Part shown: piece by piece, positions 24,705 to 36,300 of the stretch
How the letters are laid out: each line of letters opens with the position of its first letter
Numbering within the stretch: position 1 is the stretch's first letter
Assembly (NCBI GenBank): GCA_013397455.1
Contig: VYZB01000095.1
Span: 358,077 to 422,076, forward strand
Source of the DNA: Crotophaga sulcirostris
Taxonomy: Eukaryota; Chordata; Aves; Cuculiformes; Crotophagidae
Length of the DNA: 64,000 nucleotides
Direction: 5' to 3'
Notes under the pieces: model-generated
The model's database searches: none
What the model was told of the DNA's origin: nothing
The model's input: only the letters and a program-made list of their open reading frames with translations
Position numbers and translations under genes: made by a program

Positions 24705-24796
24705 CCTCAGGGCTCCCCCTCCTCCCCTCAGAGTTGGCCGCTTTCCTCAGCATTCCCCCTCCCTCCTCAGGGCTCCCCCTCCTCCCCTCAGAGTTG
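24705..24796. repeat. Two-copy 60-base tandem repeat, pyrimidine-rich
   Basis: A 32-base stretch beginning CCTCAGGGCTCCCCCTCCTC recurs exactly at 24705 and 24765. The surrounding 24690-24840 is a CT-rich array of looser CCTCAG..CTCC units, which marks the end of the SHQ1 CpG island. Confidence 0.85.
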
Positions 24797-24839
24797 CCCT
24801 CTTCCTTCAGGATCCTCCCCTCTCCTCAGATTCCCCCGC

Positions 24840-27293
24840 GGTGCCTCTATTTTTTACCCAAAGTGGTGCTATGGAGGGCCTGGGGTCCATAGCAAGTTCT
24901 CCATAGGGAGTTCTGGCAGTCTCGAGAGAGGAAAGCAGTATTGGATCAGATCCTGACCCCCAACAACTGTCATTCCGATAAATCCATCAAAATGCCAGTC
25001 AGAGGATAGATGCTGCAGCATGAGCATTGCCTCTGTAACCACAGCTCTTTCTCCTCTGGGACAGCTGCAGCCATACCTGAAACTACAGGTGTCTGGCAGG
25101 GTCAGATACTCCTGCCTAAACATAAAGGGCTGCTGAAAGTAAACGGTGCATCTCACAGCTTGTAATGTAAAAAAATGCTTGTATGTGTAAGTAAAGCACG
25201 CAGTGCAGTGTGAACAAGTACCTGTGGAGAGGAGAAAATGAAGTGAAGAACTGAGTAAAGTGGAGTGCGAGGTCTGGACTTAGTGTAATTGAAGTTAAGG
25301 GGGCAAGGATAAAATGATTTTGAGAACTGAAATACACCAGAGTGGAAGGCTGCAGAAACAGAGTAAACAGAACAGTGACCCCATGAGCACTCTTGGAATA
25401 GGGATTCCCAATTACACAACTCTTCTGAGACAGCAGATAAATGTGAACGAGATTGACAATGTGAACAGGGGCAGATCCCGAAGAATGAAAAGAAATACAG
25501 CGTTAAGGAGAAAATTCAATAAGAAGCTCAAAAAATTGCTAAAAGCATAAAAGTTAGTTTAAAAGACGTAATTTACTTATCTTTAAATATAGCACCTACT
25601 GTAGAATTAATCTGATTTTTCTGTCATTAGACCGTGAAAGGGATTCTGGTTCCAGATAATTCTCTTCATTTTTTAAATGCTACTGATGCTCTTCCTCTCC
25701 CTGCCCCCTTTGAAATGCATTTAAATGTTTTTCCTGGGAGGGAAAAAAACCCCACAATTATGTAACTTCTCCTAATGATTTAAAAAAAAACAAAAACAAA
25801 CAATTCTCCAGGCTAATAAAGACTGATCTTTTTCTTGCTGGAAATCCACTGAATATGACATCTCTTCACGAGAAAACATCTTCACTCTTGTACAGAACTG
25901 AACCAGCAGTTTAAATGCTGTGCAAAGTGTTTTGTTGACAGGCACAAAAAACACATACTTACTTCAAAACAGATCTCTCTCTCCATTGATCTAAAACTGA
26001 TGGACAGTTTTAATATCTGGCCTAAACCTTCTTGTCGCCTAGCTTTTTACATGCAGAAATTGAAGACACATGGCATATGAAATACTTCTTTTTATATTAA
26101 GGAGGTAATGACATCTAATTTCAGATGCGGATTTAACTTGAACTAAGTCTCCATCAAGTGCGGAGAACTTCAGCACTAATTAACTTTTGGACCTTACTAA
26201 TGTAATCAACATTGAATGCTGGATGGGAAGCTGAATTATGAACCAGTAGGCACTGTGTTCTCTGGATAAGTTCAGATTTGCATAAGACAAGTCCATGAAA
26301 CATAAGGAAGAACTTTCAATAGAGAGTTTATTCTTGACTGACATTTTCCAAGACTGCTTGAGAACTGTTTTTTTCAGAGTCTAAGAACTCCCAGCCTTTT
26401 TTTGCCTAGTAATATTTTCCTTGTAAAAGAAATACTGATATGCTGATTTCAGTGAAGAAACTGGTGCATCAGCCACTCTCCTTTTCCATCCAAGTAAAGT
26501 ATGAAGGAGCATCTCTAAGAAATTTGTATTGCTTTCTTCTGTAAACATTTTTTAGAACTGTAATGAAAATGTTTTATTTAAGAAGTTTTATTTAGGAATG
26601 CTGAAATTCTACTTTATGTCTTTTGGTGCATCTTTCTGATGAAGAAGTAAATTTGGTCGCTGTATGTTCAATGGAGCACTGAAGAATGGAAATGCATTAT
26701 CTACAATATTTTGGGCAAGTAATTAGTAAATTTGTGCAAGTAAATTAGTAAAAAAAAAGTAAAAGTAAAAAAAAGTATATTAGAAGCTTTGGACTTTCTG
26801 AGCACAATTGACTCTACGTGGTTAATAGCAAGTAAATCCAGCATAAACCCACTGATACAATACATAATATATTCTAGATACATAACTGGCATGTACATAA
26901 AAATGGTAATCAGACACGAAATAATCATTTAGTTTAACAAGTAAAAAGAGGAATAAAGCTGTTCCTCCACACTGGAAACAAATGGAAACAAAGTAGGTAT
27001 ATGTTTCAATCAAAAACCTGTTCTATGTGACTTATATTATGAACTACAATATAGTGCATAACTATTGCCACTATCTAAATCAACACTGCTATAATTTGTA
27101 TAAATAACTAGAAATACTCAATACTGTAATTCTCAGACTTCGCAAAAATTCAGTGTAAATGAACAATGTAAATGATTACAGCAGGCTACTCCTGAGGTGG
27201 AAATAGAAAAAATTGCACGCTCAAGTAAATTTCATACATTTTGCCCTTCAGCTTTGAAAACAAGTGAAAACCAAATATTTTTACTTCTTTTGT
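24840..27293. other. Intergenic, SHQ1 to GXYLT2 (left part)
   Basis: AT-rich DNA without a recognised gene. The plus strand has a short basic open frame at 25314-25550 (see findings). Otherwise only short A runs, for example near 26746-26775. Confidence 0.7.
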
Positions 27294-27599
27294 CTAAGTG
27301 GCCTGAAGCATTCCTGTGAATCCAGTGCCTTTTAATCTGAGCTTACTTTCCCCATAGATTTGATTTTCCAGGAGTTTATAATCCTTAACAGCTTCACTTA
27401 CAGAAGTACCATATTTATAATACCATATCATCATAGCTTTATTTTTGCTCTTTCCTCTTGCATTTTCTCTTATCCAAAGATTACGAAGCTTCTTTGTTTT
27501 ATTTCTCCAGTGGAGGGAAGGATCCTGGATCACAAAGACTTTCTGTGCTTTTTCAGATAAGGATAATGGTTTAAGTGATGAGATGGTGTTAGTGTTGGC
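27294..27599 (-). pseudogene. Unidentified coding-like open frame, possible gene or retrocopy remnant
   Basis: On the minus strand 101 codons are open between a TAA at 27602-27600 and a TAG at 27296-27294. The inferred peptide is lysine-, tyrosine- and tryptophan-rich, with segments such as QDPSLHWRNKTKKLRNLW and MMIWYYKYGTSVSEAVKDY, and reads more like a real protein than most chance frames here. There is no ATG upstream of the middle of the frame, and its 5' end abuts a CR1 3' end (27604-27671). I do not recognise the family. It could be the last exon or a retrocopy of a gene cut by the CR1, or a chance frame. Confidence 0.3.
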
Positions 27600-27603
27600 T
27601 TAT

Positions 27604-27671
27604 AGGTTGGACTTGGTGATCTCAGAGGTCTCTTCCAACCTGGTTATACTGTGATACTGTGATACTGTGAT
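27604..27671 (+). mobile_element. CR1-like 3' end with CTGTGATA-type tail
   Basis: GGTTGGACTTGGTGATCTCA, then GAGGTCTCTTCCAACCTGG and three ACTGTGAT units. This is the CR1 3' end with its octamer tail expanded, in plus orientation. Confidence 0.8.
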
Positions 27672-28145
27672 AATATCGTGGGTCTGTAGAGGCAGGATGG
27701 TGGTCTTTATAAGTTCAGGTTCAAACTTGCAGTAGTTTTTACAAGAGTAAAATCGCAACAGTCAGGGATGTAAATATGTGTTTCTTGGCATTACATTTTA
27801 TGGTGTTACCTGCTATGACAGATGGTGGACTTCCTTTGAAGTAGGTGAGTGTAAAGTTTGCATGTGAGAGATCAAGTTACACTTCAGCTTCTTAGTGGCT
27901 GAAGGACATAAACTGCAGTATCAGTAACTGCAACACAGAGGCCCTAAAGAATCTCAGGGAGAGCCTGAGCTGCGGCTGCTGGGCAAGGCAGTTCTTCCAT
28001 CAGTGGCCCGTGGAGCTCTGCCGAGGCAGGCACAACGGGTACCGCACGCATTCCTGCCAAATGTGGGGGTTTGTGCTGGAGCAGCTTTCAGGTTTGTAAA
28101 CAGCTTCCCAGGGATCTGTTGTGGTCTCTTGTGTGTTAAGAGCCC

Positions 28146-28232
28146 TTGGAGTTGTTCAGCTTGACCACCTCCAGGGATGGGGCATCCACGACTTCTCTGG
28201 GCAACCCGTTCCAGTGCTTACCCTCCTTCAGT
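28146..28232 (-). mobile_element. CR1 fragment upstream of GXYLT2
   Basis: The plus strand shows GACCACCTCCAGGGATGGGG, then CATCCACGACTTCTCTGGGC and AACCCGTTCCAGTGC. This is the reverse complement of a CR1 internal 3' segment. Both ends are truncated. Confidence 0.85.
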
Positions 28233-28439
28233 GTTCCACAAGCACTGCAGTTTATCCCGATACAACCTGCCTTCCCAGCAGGTGGGACGAGAGTGGTGTG
28301 TAGGCAGGGGATAATCTGGGGCTGCAAGGCAGAGAGAACCTGGGCAGCAGTTTGCCCTCTGGCCCAAACACAAAACGTGCTTCGGAAAGCAGTTCCTCTC
28401 CCTCCCGCTTGTCCCCATCCTCCTGAGGGCATTCCACAC

Positions 28440-29720
28440 CTGCACAGCAGAGACCTTTGCGGGGCGGGGAAATCAAAGGTACCTCGGAGGAGCCGGAGCG
28501 CTGCCTCGCCTTTCTCCCTCCAACGAGGAAACGCTGCTCCATGGCTGCGTTATCACGTAACGGGATCGTCCCAAAGCCTCCGCCACCCCGGTCCCTCCGC
28601 CTGCGAGCCCTCTCCCTTGTTTCGCGGCCCCCGGGCGAGCGGTCCCGCGCCGGGGCGGCTACTCCAGAGAGTACGGTAGGCGCGCCCCGCCCCCGCCGCC
28701 GGGAGNNNNNNNNNNNNNNNNNNNNNNNNNNNNNNNNNNNNNNNNNNNNNNNNNNNNNNNNNNNNNNNNNNNNNNNNNNNNNNNNNNNNNNNNNNNNNNN
28801 NNNNNNNNNNNNNNNNNNNNNNNNNNNNNNNNNNNNNNNNNNNNNNNNNNNNNNNNNNNNNNNNNNNNNNNNNNNNNNNNNNNNNNNNNNNNNNNNNNNN
28901 NNNNNNNNNNNNNNNNNNNNNNNNNNNNNNNNNNNNNNNNNNNNNNNNNNNNNNNNNNNNNNNNNNNNNNNNNNNNNNNNNNNNNNNNNNNNNNNNNNNN
29001 NNNNNNNNNNNNNNNNNNNNNNNNNNNNNNNNNNNNNNNNNNNNNNNNNNNNNNNNNNNNNNNNNNNNNNNNNNNNNNNNNNNNNNNNNNNNNNNNNNNN
29101 NNNNNNNNNNNNNNNNNNNNNNNNNNNNNNNNNNNNNNNNNNNNNNNNNNNNNNNNNNNNNNNNNNNNNNNNNNNNNNNNNNNNNNNNNNNNNNNNNNNN
29201 NNNNNNNNNNNNNNNNNNNNNNNNNNNNNNNNNNNNNNNNNNNNNNNNNNNNNNNNNNNNNNNNNNNNNNNNNNNNNNNNNNNNNNNNNNNNNNNNNNNN
29301 NNNNNNNNNNNNNNNNNNNNNNNNNNNNNNNNNNNNNNNNNNNNNNNNNNNNNNNNNNNNNNNNNNNNNNNNNNNNNNNNNNNNNNNNNNNNNNNNNNNN
29401 NNNNNNNNNNNNNNNNNNNNNNNNNNNNNNNNNNNNNNNNNNNNNNNNNNNNNNNNNNNNNNNNNNNNNNNNNNNNNNNNNNNNNNNNNNNNNNNNNNNN
29501 NNNNNNNNNNNNNNNNNNNNNNNNNNNNNNNNNNNNNNNNNNNNNNNNNNNNNNNNNNNNNNNNNNNNNNNNNNNNNNNGCCCCGCGGCCGCGCTGCTGC
29601 GGGGGGAGGCGCTTCCCGGGGGGGCACAGGGGCTTCCCCACGGGTTTTCAGCTGTTGGGCTTTCGGTTTTGGATGCTTTTTACACGTAAACTGATTTAGC
29701 AGAACTTTTAAAAAAGAGTT
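28440..29720. promoter_or_regulatory. CpG island at the GXYLT2 5' end, mostly an assembly gap
   Basis: Both flanks of the gap are extremely GC-rich. GC boxes occur at 28461-28469 and, on the other strand, 28685-28694, and an E-box-like CACGTAA lies near 28553. It is the only CpG island between SHQ1 and GXYLT2 exon 2 besides SHQ1's own, so it is the best place for the GXYLT2 promoter and exon 1. Exon 1 should encode the N-terminus with the type II membrane anchor. The long open frames reported through this block are artefacts of Ns. Confidence 0.75.
28706..29579. other. Assembly gap (874 Ns)
   Basis: A run of N bounded by GC-rich sequence. It probably hides GXYLT2 exon 1. Confidence 0.99.
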
Positions 29721-32297
29721 TGAAACCGTGGTGTGTTCCCTCTTTCAGCACTTTACAGGCAGGGCGTTTTTTTTTTTAAAAAAATCAGTAATTACTTCGG
29801 GAAAAAAAGCTAGAGGCAGCGTGCTCTCAGTGGGTGGAGGGCTGTGCTCCCCTCTGCATTCCAACTGTATTATGGTCAGTGTGACCTCATATATCTAATT
29901 AACTTGGTATGCCTTTGTGTCTTTGATTCATGATTTCACAGAGATGTTCTGAATGAAACACTGTTCCTGTTTTTTTCAGCTCTTATTCCTTAACTTATTA
30001 AAGCAGTTGGTTTCTTCCAAGCATTGTTGCCCCCCTGAATGCATGAGATGTTTACTGTGGCAGAGGATGGGTTACGGGCAGAATTCAAATGCCTGTATTA
30101 AAGCAGGATTATTTCCATTAGCAACTGTACCTCCTGAAGTCATTTTTCTTTAAGGCATATCTCAGCGATTATCATGGAAATCAGGAAGAATGCTGAAGGA
30201 AGGAGCCCAGAAAGTATGAAACTGCAAGAGAGTGTAAACAACTGTTCCATTTCAATGAGCTTTTCAGTGAGCATCTTAATGTTCCAAAATTTGACGTTAT
30301 CTGACTTTTCTATTACAAGGTCTGTAACACGACAAAAAAAAAATAGAAAAAGGAAAGGAATGCTGTATTTAAACCATGGCTTTTTTTCAAATTTGGGTTG
30401 AGGTTTTTTTTTTTTTGTGGAGTTTGGTTGCTGTTTTTTTTCCCCTTGCAACTGCTGGCAGGACGTGAACCTGCACGATTGGCACCAGCAGGAGTTTGTA
30501 TAACTGAGGAGGACAATTCTGTGTGTCCAGTTCTGCCCCTTGCTGAAAGTTTCTGTCTTGTATTAGTTACTGCTAAAATAAAGTTTGAGTGAGGATATCC
30601 ATAAAAGGGAACTTGGGGAGTGTGTGACATAATGTGGTCCAAGCTGAGGAGATGCCTTCTTGGAAAGGCAGAAATACCTGCCAGTGGGTGCTGTTCTGGA
30701 ATGGATCACAGCCACACTTGCACAGTGAAGGCATCAGGTGGTGGGATCTGCTTGGCTTAAAAAGCTTGATCCAAGATGCACTGAGTGCAGTGTGAGCCTG
30801 TTTCTGGGAGGGCTTGAGTTTGGTTTGGAAGAAACAGACAAGGGTTTAACTAGTTATTAACTTCAGGAGTGAGTATTCCCATTGATTTAATAGGCTTTGC
30901 TTGAGCATGTGCTTATGGTAAAGCATATCCAGTGTAACGTGGAATTGGGGTTGTTACTGCTGTGCTGTTATTTTAGGCACTCCTTATGAGTAAAGGGAGA
31001 TATTTTTTTTAATTGATGTGAGCAATCATGCATAATCTAACATATTCCTTCTGGATTATAAAAAATCTGATTACGGCTATGTGAGATCTTGTGATCTGAT
31101 CTTGGTATATGTGTTTATATGTAGACTGCATGATAGATTAAATAACCATAGCAATGTTTTGTCTGTGTGAACGCAAAAAGTTGTTTTAATTAGTTTTTCC
31201 AAGTTGATTTGTGTAGTTTCATCAGGAAGATGCAGGTTTTAGTCTGAACTCAGAAATAATCAAAGACGTTATCTAGGATGTGCATTCACTTTGTAGGAAT
31301 CAGTCGTGTTGTAGGCAGGGTGAATTGTGGTCTAACTGGGATTTTGTGACACTGCTTTCTGTAGTCACATCATAATCATAGGAGACACCAGTTTTTAACT
31401 TTTAAGAAGTACGTTTTTTTTCCTAATGTAAGTAGTCATATGTGATAAAAGCTTCACTTGGTCACATATCATTAGCTGCCTGGAACCTAGCAAATGTTAG
31501 TAAATAAAGTTCTTGTGTCTGCTTGGATCATTGGATGATTTTGGCAAATCTAGAGGAGCAGCTAATTTACGTTTCCAGTTAGCTTTGAGAACTGATTTTT
31601 GATGGTGGTTTTACTGATCCTTCCTTCCTCTTGGAAGTAGCAAGTCCTATCTATGCCTTCAGAAAAATTTTTATCATATGAAGAATTCTAAGTATGTCCC
31701 AAACCAATGTGTGTCAAGTACCAAAAAGCAAAAGGGTTATTTTACATTTGGAGGGCAGATGTGACCACACTTTCTATTAAACCAGCGTGGCAAGGCTCGG
31801 GAAGTGAGCCTTTGCCAGCACATTTAGTTCCCTGGAAGTAACTTTTCCAAAGCAAAACATCTCTTAAATGGCAACCTATCAAGATACTTTCTCTTTCTTG
31901 GCAGCCTGTGTGCGCACACATGCAAGTTTGGCTTGAGTTTGGTAGCCTACAATAACATGCCAAAGCCCCAAATACCTCATACTTGTCTAACAAAGAACCC
32001 ACCTGATAAAAGAAGGAGATATAAACATTGATTCTGGTTGTGAGTGCTTTTCTCTCCTTTCCCTTAGTGGTAGAAGGAGGTTGCAACTTTAACATTTTTT
32101 TCACAGTCAGCAGCTACAGCCGGTTTTGTGCAACTGCATTAAAGTGAAAAAACTTTATTTAAAAACTTTTAGAGCCTTTCTAATTCATATTTTAAAGTGT
32201 GTGAGAGTATGTGTTTCATTATAATGGAGCCACTGTTGGGACAGTGACTCAGTGTTGACGGTCAGGAAAGGAGCCTATTTAGTGAATCACCAGTTTG

Positions 32298-32302
32298 GAT
32301 AC
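32298..32302. repeat. Left target-site duplication (GATAC) of the LTR
   Basis: GATAC directly precedes the LTR; the same five bases follow it at 33356-33360. Five-base duplications are typical of ERVL (class III) integration. Confidence 0.85.
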
Positions 32303-33355
32303 TGTTGTGGTTTAACCCAGCATGGAGCTAAATGCTGCACAGCCCTTCACCCCCTCCCTTGCAGTGGGATGGGGTAGGGAATTGGGGCAGGGGGGTCAGG
32401 AAAGCAAAACTCGTGGATTGAGATAAAGACACTTTACTAGAACAGAAAAGGAAGGGACAATAAGAGGAGTAGTAGTAATAATAATAATTAAAAATATACA
32501 AAATAAGTGATGCGTAACGCAATTGCTCACCACGCACTGACTGATGCCCAGCCAGTCCCCAGGCAGGTTTATATTCAGCAGGACATCATATGGTGTGGTA
32601 TAGCCCTTTGGTCAGCTGGGGTCAGCTGTCTCTGCTGTGTCCTCTCCCAGCTTCTTGTGCACCTCCAGCCTTCTCGCTGGTGCAGTATAAGAAGGAGAAA
32701 AGTCCTGGAGTTAGTGTCAGCACCACTTAGCAACAACTAAACCAACATTGTGTTGTCAACACTTTTCTCGTACTACTTGTCAGGCCACACCTGGAGTACT
32801 GAGTTCAGTTTTGACCCCTGCTATACAAAAAAAAATGCCGACAGGCAGGAGAGGGTCCAGAGAAGGGGCACTAAGATGATCAGAGGACTAGAAAACCTGC
32901 CATACAAAGTAAGGCTGAGAGAAGTGGGTTTGTTCAGCCTTGAGAGGAGAAGGCTTAGGGGAGACCTTAGTGCCACGTGCCAGTACGTAAAGAGTGTCTA
33001 CTAAGAGGATGGAGACTCCTTTTCCACAAGGAGTCACATGGAATAGACAAGGGATAATGGGTGTAAGTTGCTAGTGTGGAGATTCCGGTTGGATTCCAGA
33101 AGAAAATTTTTCACCATGAGAACAGTTAAACATTGGAATAATCTTCCCAGAGAAGTGGTAGATTCCTCTACACTGGACACTTTTAAGGCTCAACTTGACA
33201 GGGTGCTTGGCCGTCTCATTTAAACCTAAAAAGGTTGGACCAAATGATCCTTGAGGTACTTTCCAACCTGGCATTCTATGATTCTAAATCCAAAACATAG
33301 CACTGTATCAGCTACTAGGAGGAAAATTAACTCTATCGCAGCTGAAACCAGGACA
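32303..33355 (-). mobile_element. Solo LTR of an avian ERVL-like endogenous retrovirus, split by CR1
   Basis: Plus-strand termini are TGTTGTGGTTTAACCC and AACCAGGACA, that is TGT...ACA as LTR ends require. Known family landmarks are GTGGGATGGGG, TTGAGATAAAGACACTTTA, CCCTTTGGTCAGCTGGGGTC and AAATCCAAAACATAGCACTG. These read as the antisense of the LTR, so it lies on the minus strand, opposite to GXYLT2. A 5-base target duplication GATAC occurs at 32298-32302 and 33356-33360. No internal retroviral gene is present, so it is a solo LTR. About 510 bases of CR1 interrupt it at 32776-33285. Confidence 0.9.
32776..33285 (+). mobile_element. CR1 LINE (about 510 bases) inserted in the LTR
   Basis: Starts TTGTCAGGCCACACCTGGAG-type reverse transcriptase 3' coding/3' UTR sequence, with GGAGAGGGTCCAGAGAAGGG-like and AGAAGTGGTAGATTCC stretches, and ends TTCCAACCTGGCATTCTATGATTCT. 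The LTR resumes at AAATCCAAAAC straight after it. It is the longest CR1 in the window. Confidence 0.93.
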
Positions 33356-33360
33356 GATAC
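33356..33360. repeat. Right target-site duplication (GATAC) of the LTR
   Basis: Matches 32298-32302 exactly. Confidence 0.85.
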
Positions 33361-36300
33361 AATGCCTAAGTCTAACCTGGTTTGTGCTGCAAGAGTAAAT
33401 GAGATGATAATATAAAGAAGGTTTCAAAAACTAACAGCTATATTGCATTTTGTGAGAATCTGCATACATTATCTTTCTCTCAGGAATAAATTTGAAAGCT
33501 TGAATAGATCAGCAGGCTCTGTAATGAGATGGGAATGCGTTATTTTGAATGGATGTGGATTGATTTAGACAAGTTTTGGGTTAATTATGTTTGAGACACT
33601 TTGGCTGTGACTAATAAGAAAATTGAGTGTAGTATAAACTTTAAGACCTAGAAATGTGCACTGTTGTGCTTGAGCACTCAGGCTTCTTGTGCTATATCAA
33701 CACCCATGTCTGTCAGAAAAACATGTATGCAGTGAATAAAATACTATTGGGCAACTGAATAGGAGTTGATCTGTATTGTTGGAAGACCTCTGCTGTGAAC
33801 ACTTTATCAGGCTACACCGTATCAAGTCTATCTTCAGCTGTTTCAAAAGGATGCATTCTGCAAGTATTTTGTGATGCTTTCTCCAGTGCTTAATCCTAGG
33901 CAAAAGTGCTTAATTTCAAAGCCATATAATAGGAGAACAGGAGGAAAGGGAGAGCAGGAAACAGTTTCTCTGAACAGATGAGTGAAATGGGGAACTGAGC
34001 AAAAAGACATAATGCTGTATTAGTTTTATAATACATTGGCAAGCTACATTTATGTACTGAAATTAGAAGAAGGATTTCAAAGCAACAAGCACCTTGTGAG
34101 TATCATTTCTTTATTTGTTCTTGTCAGACATTAAAGGCCTGGGTCACTGTTTTGTTTTAGATGCATTTAAATATTTAATTTAGGTCATAAAATCCAATTA
34201 TAGACTCTACCCATGGCCAGGAAGTTGGACTATAAGTGAATGAATGTGTGTATAAATGTTAGGAAGAACTGACTAATAATAATAATGGTAGTACTTTGTG
34301 GATCTGTGTGCTTTTAATGTGCTTGGAAGTCTCTTGAGGTAGGTAACTGCTACTACTGTTAACAACTATTCCCATTTTACAGGTACAACAACTAAAGCAC
34401 AAAAAATTAATGACTCGCCCAAAGCTTTGCAGGGTCTGGCTTACTGAAACAGAGCCAAAACCAGTGCCCATGTACGGTTCAACCACTACCTGAGTACTTC
34501 TTTATGTCAAAAGCCCATGAATGTCTTAGGTAGATAACCTAGCAGTATAGCCTTGCTTGCCAGCTGTTTTGTTTTCTATGCACCAAGTTTTATCCTTTGT
34601 ACAATTTACCACAGTATTAACATACTGCATCCTTTCAAACAAAGTGTTCGTCTTCCATCTATTCCATTGGTTGTATTGCCTAGGAACATCTGAGCAGGCA
34701 GTGTTTCAGAAAACTCTGAGCTTCCCCATACATTTGCATCAACCACTGGTAACTACAGGATAGGCAAACATTAGCCATGAGAGGAGATGTACTGTATTGA
34801 ATAAGGATTTGGTGTGAACCCTATATGAAACCTCATCTTAAAGAAGTCCTTTCATTAAGCAGTAACTCTGAATGAGGAGGCTCCTGGTTCCCAGCTGGAC
34901 CTACCCCAGGTAGAAATAAAGCAGCTGCTCCAGTGGTGTGAGCTAAGTTCTCCCCTCCAGTTTCCCTCTTGACAACATGTGGTGGAGGCCCTCTTATCTC
35001 CAAGAGGGGATTCAGATAAACCAGCACAGCCATTTATTCTGTGTAAAGCAGAAGCAACCTACATGCTGTTGGTCAAACTGGAACTGTTCCCATTTGAAGG
35101 CGTTGGCTGTATCCTGCAGATCTTCAAGGAATATCCTTTCATCCAGATGTTATTTCTCCCTGTCCCTCCCCTTCCTCCCTGCACTGTTTGTACATGCATG
35201 TGTAAGCAGAGGGAGAGTTGCAAAGTTCTTGCTGTAATCTGCTCGTTTATCTTGCTGGCAGTTTGACTTTGCCTTTACACATGCCTGTTTTCAGACTTCT
35301 GGATAATAATAATAATTTTTGAAAGGGTAAGCTGAAATTACTGTTAAATGCATCCTGCTATGGCACTCTTTTATCTCCCTTTCCAGCTCACATTTGTTCT
35401 CACAGCCCTCTTGTTCCCTGGTGTACTTATAAAAAAGATGCGCAATGTCATGACCCAAGGTTCTTCTGTACCTCATTGAAACTTCCCTCACTGACTGTTG
35501 CCCTCATGTCCCAGAATACCGCTGAGGTAGTTCAAATACTACCTCGTGCTCCTTTTCTTGGGGATTTTTATTCCTACTTAGGCCACTGCAGGCTCCCAAA
35601 GCCTTTCAGCCCAGGCCTTTGCAACTCATAATTACCCATCTCCAAGGCTCAGCTTTCTCCTCTGCTCTCTGGGGCTGGGAGGGTGTTGGCAGGCAGGATA
35701 TCTCTTGTTCATCTGTAGCTCCCCTGGGCTTACAGGGCATTCTGCTTTCATCAAGGGTTGCTTCCGCTGCGTCTGTTTATTGGAAGTACTTGTCTACATA
35801 TACTGGATATTTCACTTAAAATGACTGCATAATGGAGAGTTCTCTGTGGCTAAAATTTGCAAAGAAAAGCTTAGTGCTTTGGTGTTGGGTTTTGAAATGC
35901 TGCAATAAAAGCTTAGAGCTTAGTACCTCTCCCAGTGAATTCCATTGCCACAAGCTATATCAAAGCATTTCTCATCCTGCATATGGCTTGATTTAGAGAC
36001 TCAATTAAGAGGCAACATTAAAGAGATAGGGAGAAGGGGGGAAAAGGGGATCTGTGTGAGCGGCTAATTATTCACTTCAATAATTCAGTGGTTTTTACAC
36101 TAATAGGTTGGAAAGTAAATACCACTTCACATAGATGTAGTGTTCCATTATTTATACAGTGATGAAATTGGGGTTTAATTAAGACTAAAGCCTAAGACTT
36201 TAAACCCTTAATGAAACATGTTGCTTTGTTAGTCAGTGAAGTACCACTGGCTGGCATCCCTTAATGCAGAAGTGGATTGCTCTGTACCATAGGAAGCTGC

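Noticed and set aside
24232..24906. 224-codon plus-strand frame in the SHQ1 CpG island
   Set aside because: Proline-, arginine- and alanine-rich translation of a CpG island and of a CT-rich repeat. GC-rich DNA lacks stop codons, so such frames are expected by chance.
28457..29689. Long open frames (320-410 codons) on both strands across the first gap
   Set aside because: They are open only because Ns translate as X. The real flanks hold at most about 80 codons of GC-rich sequence with no family match.
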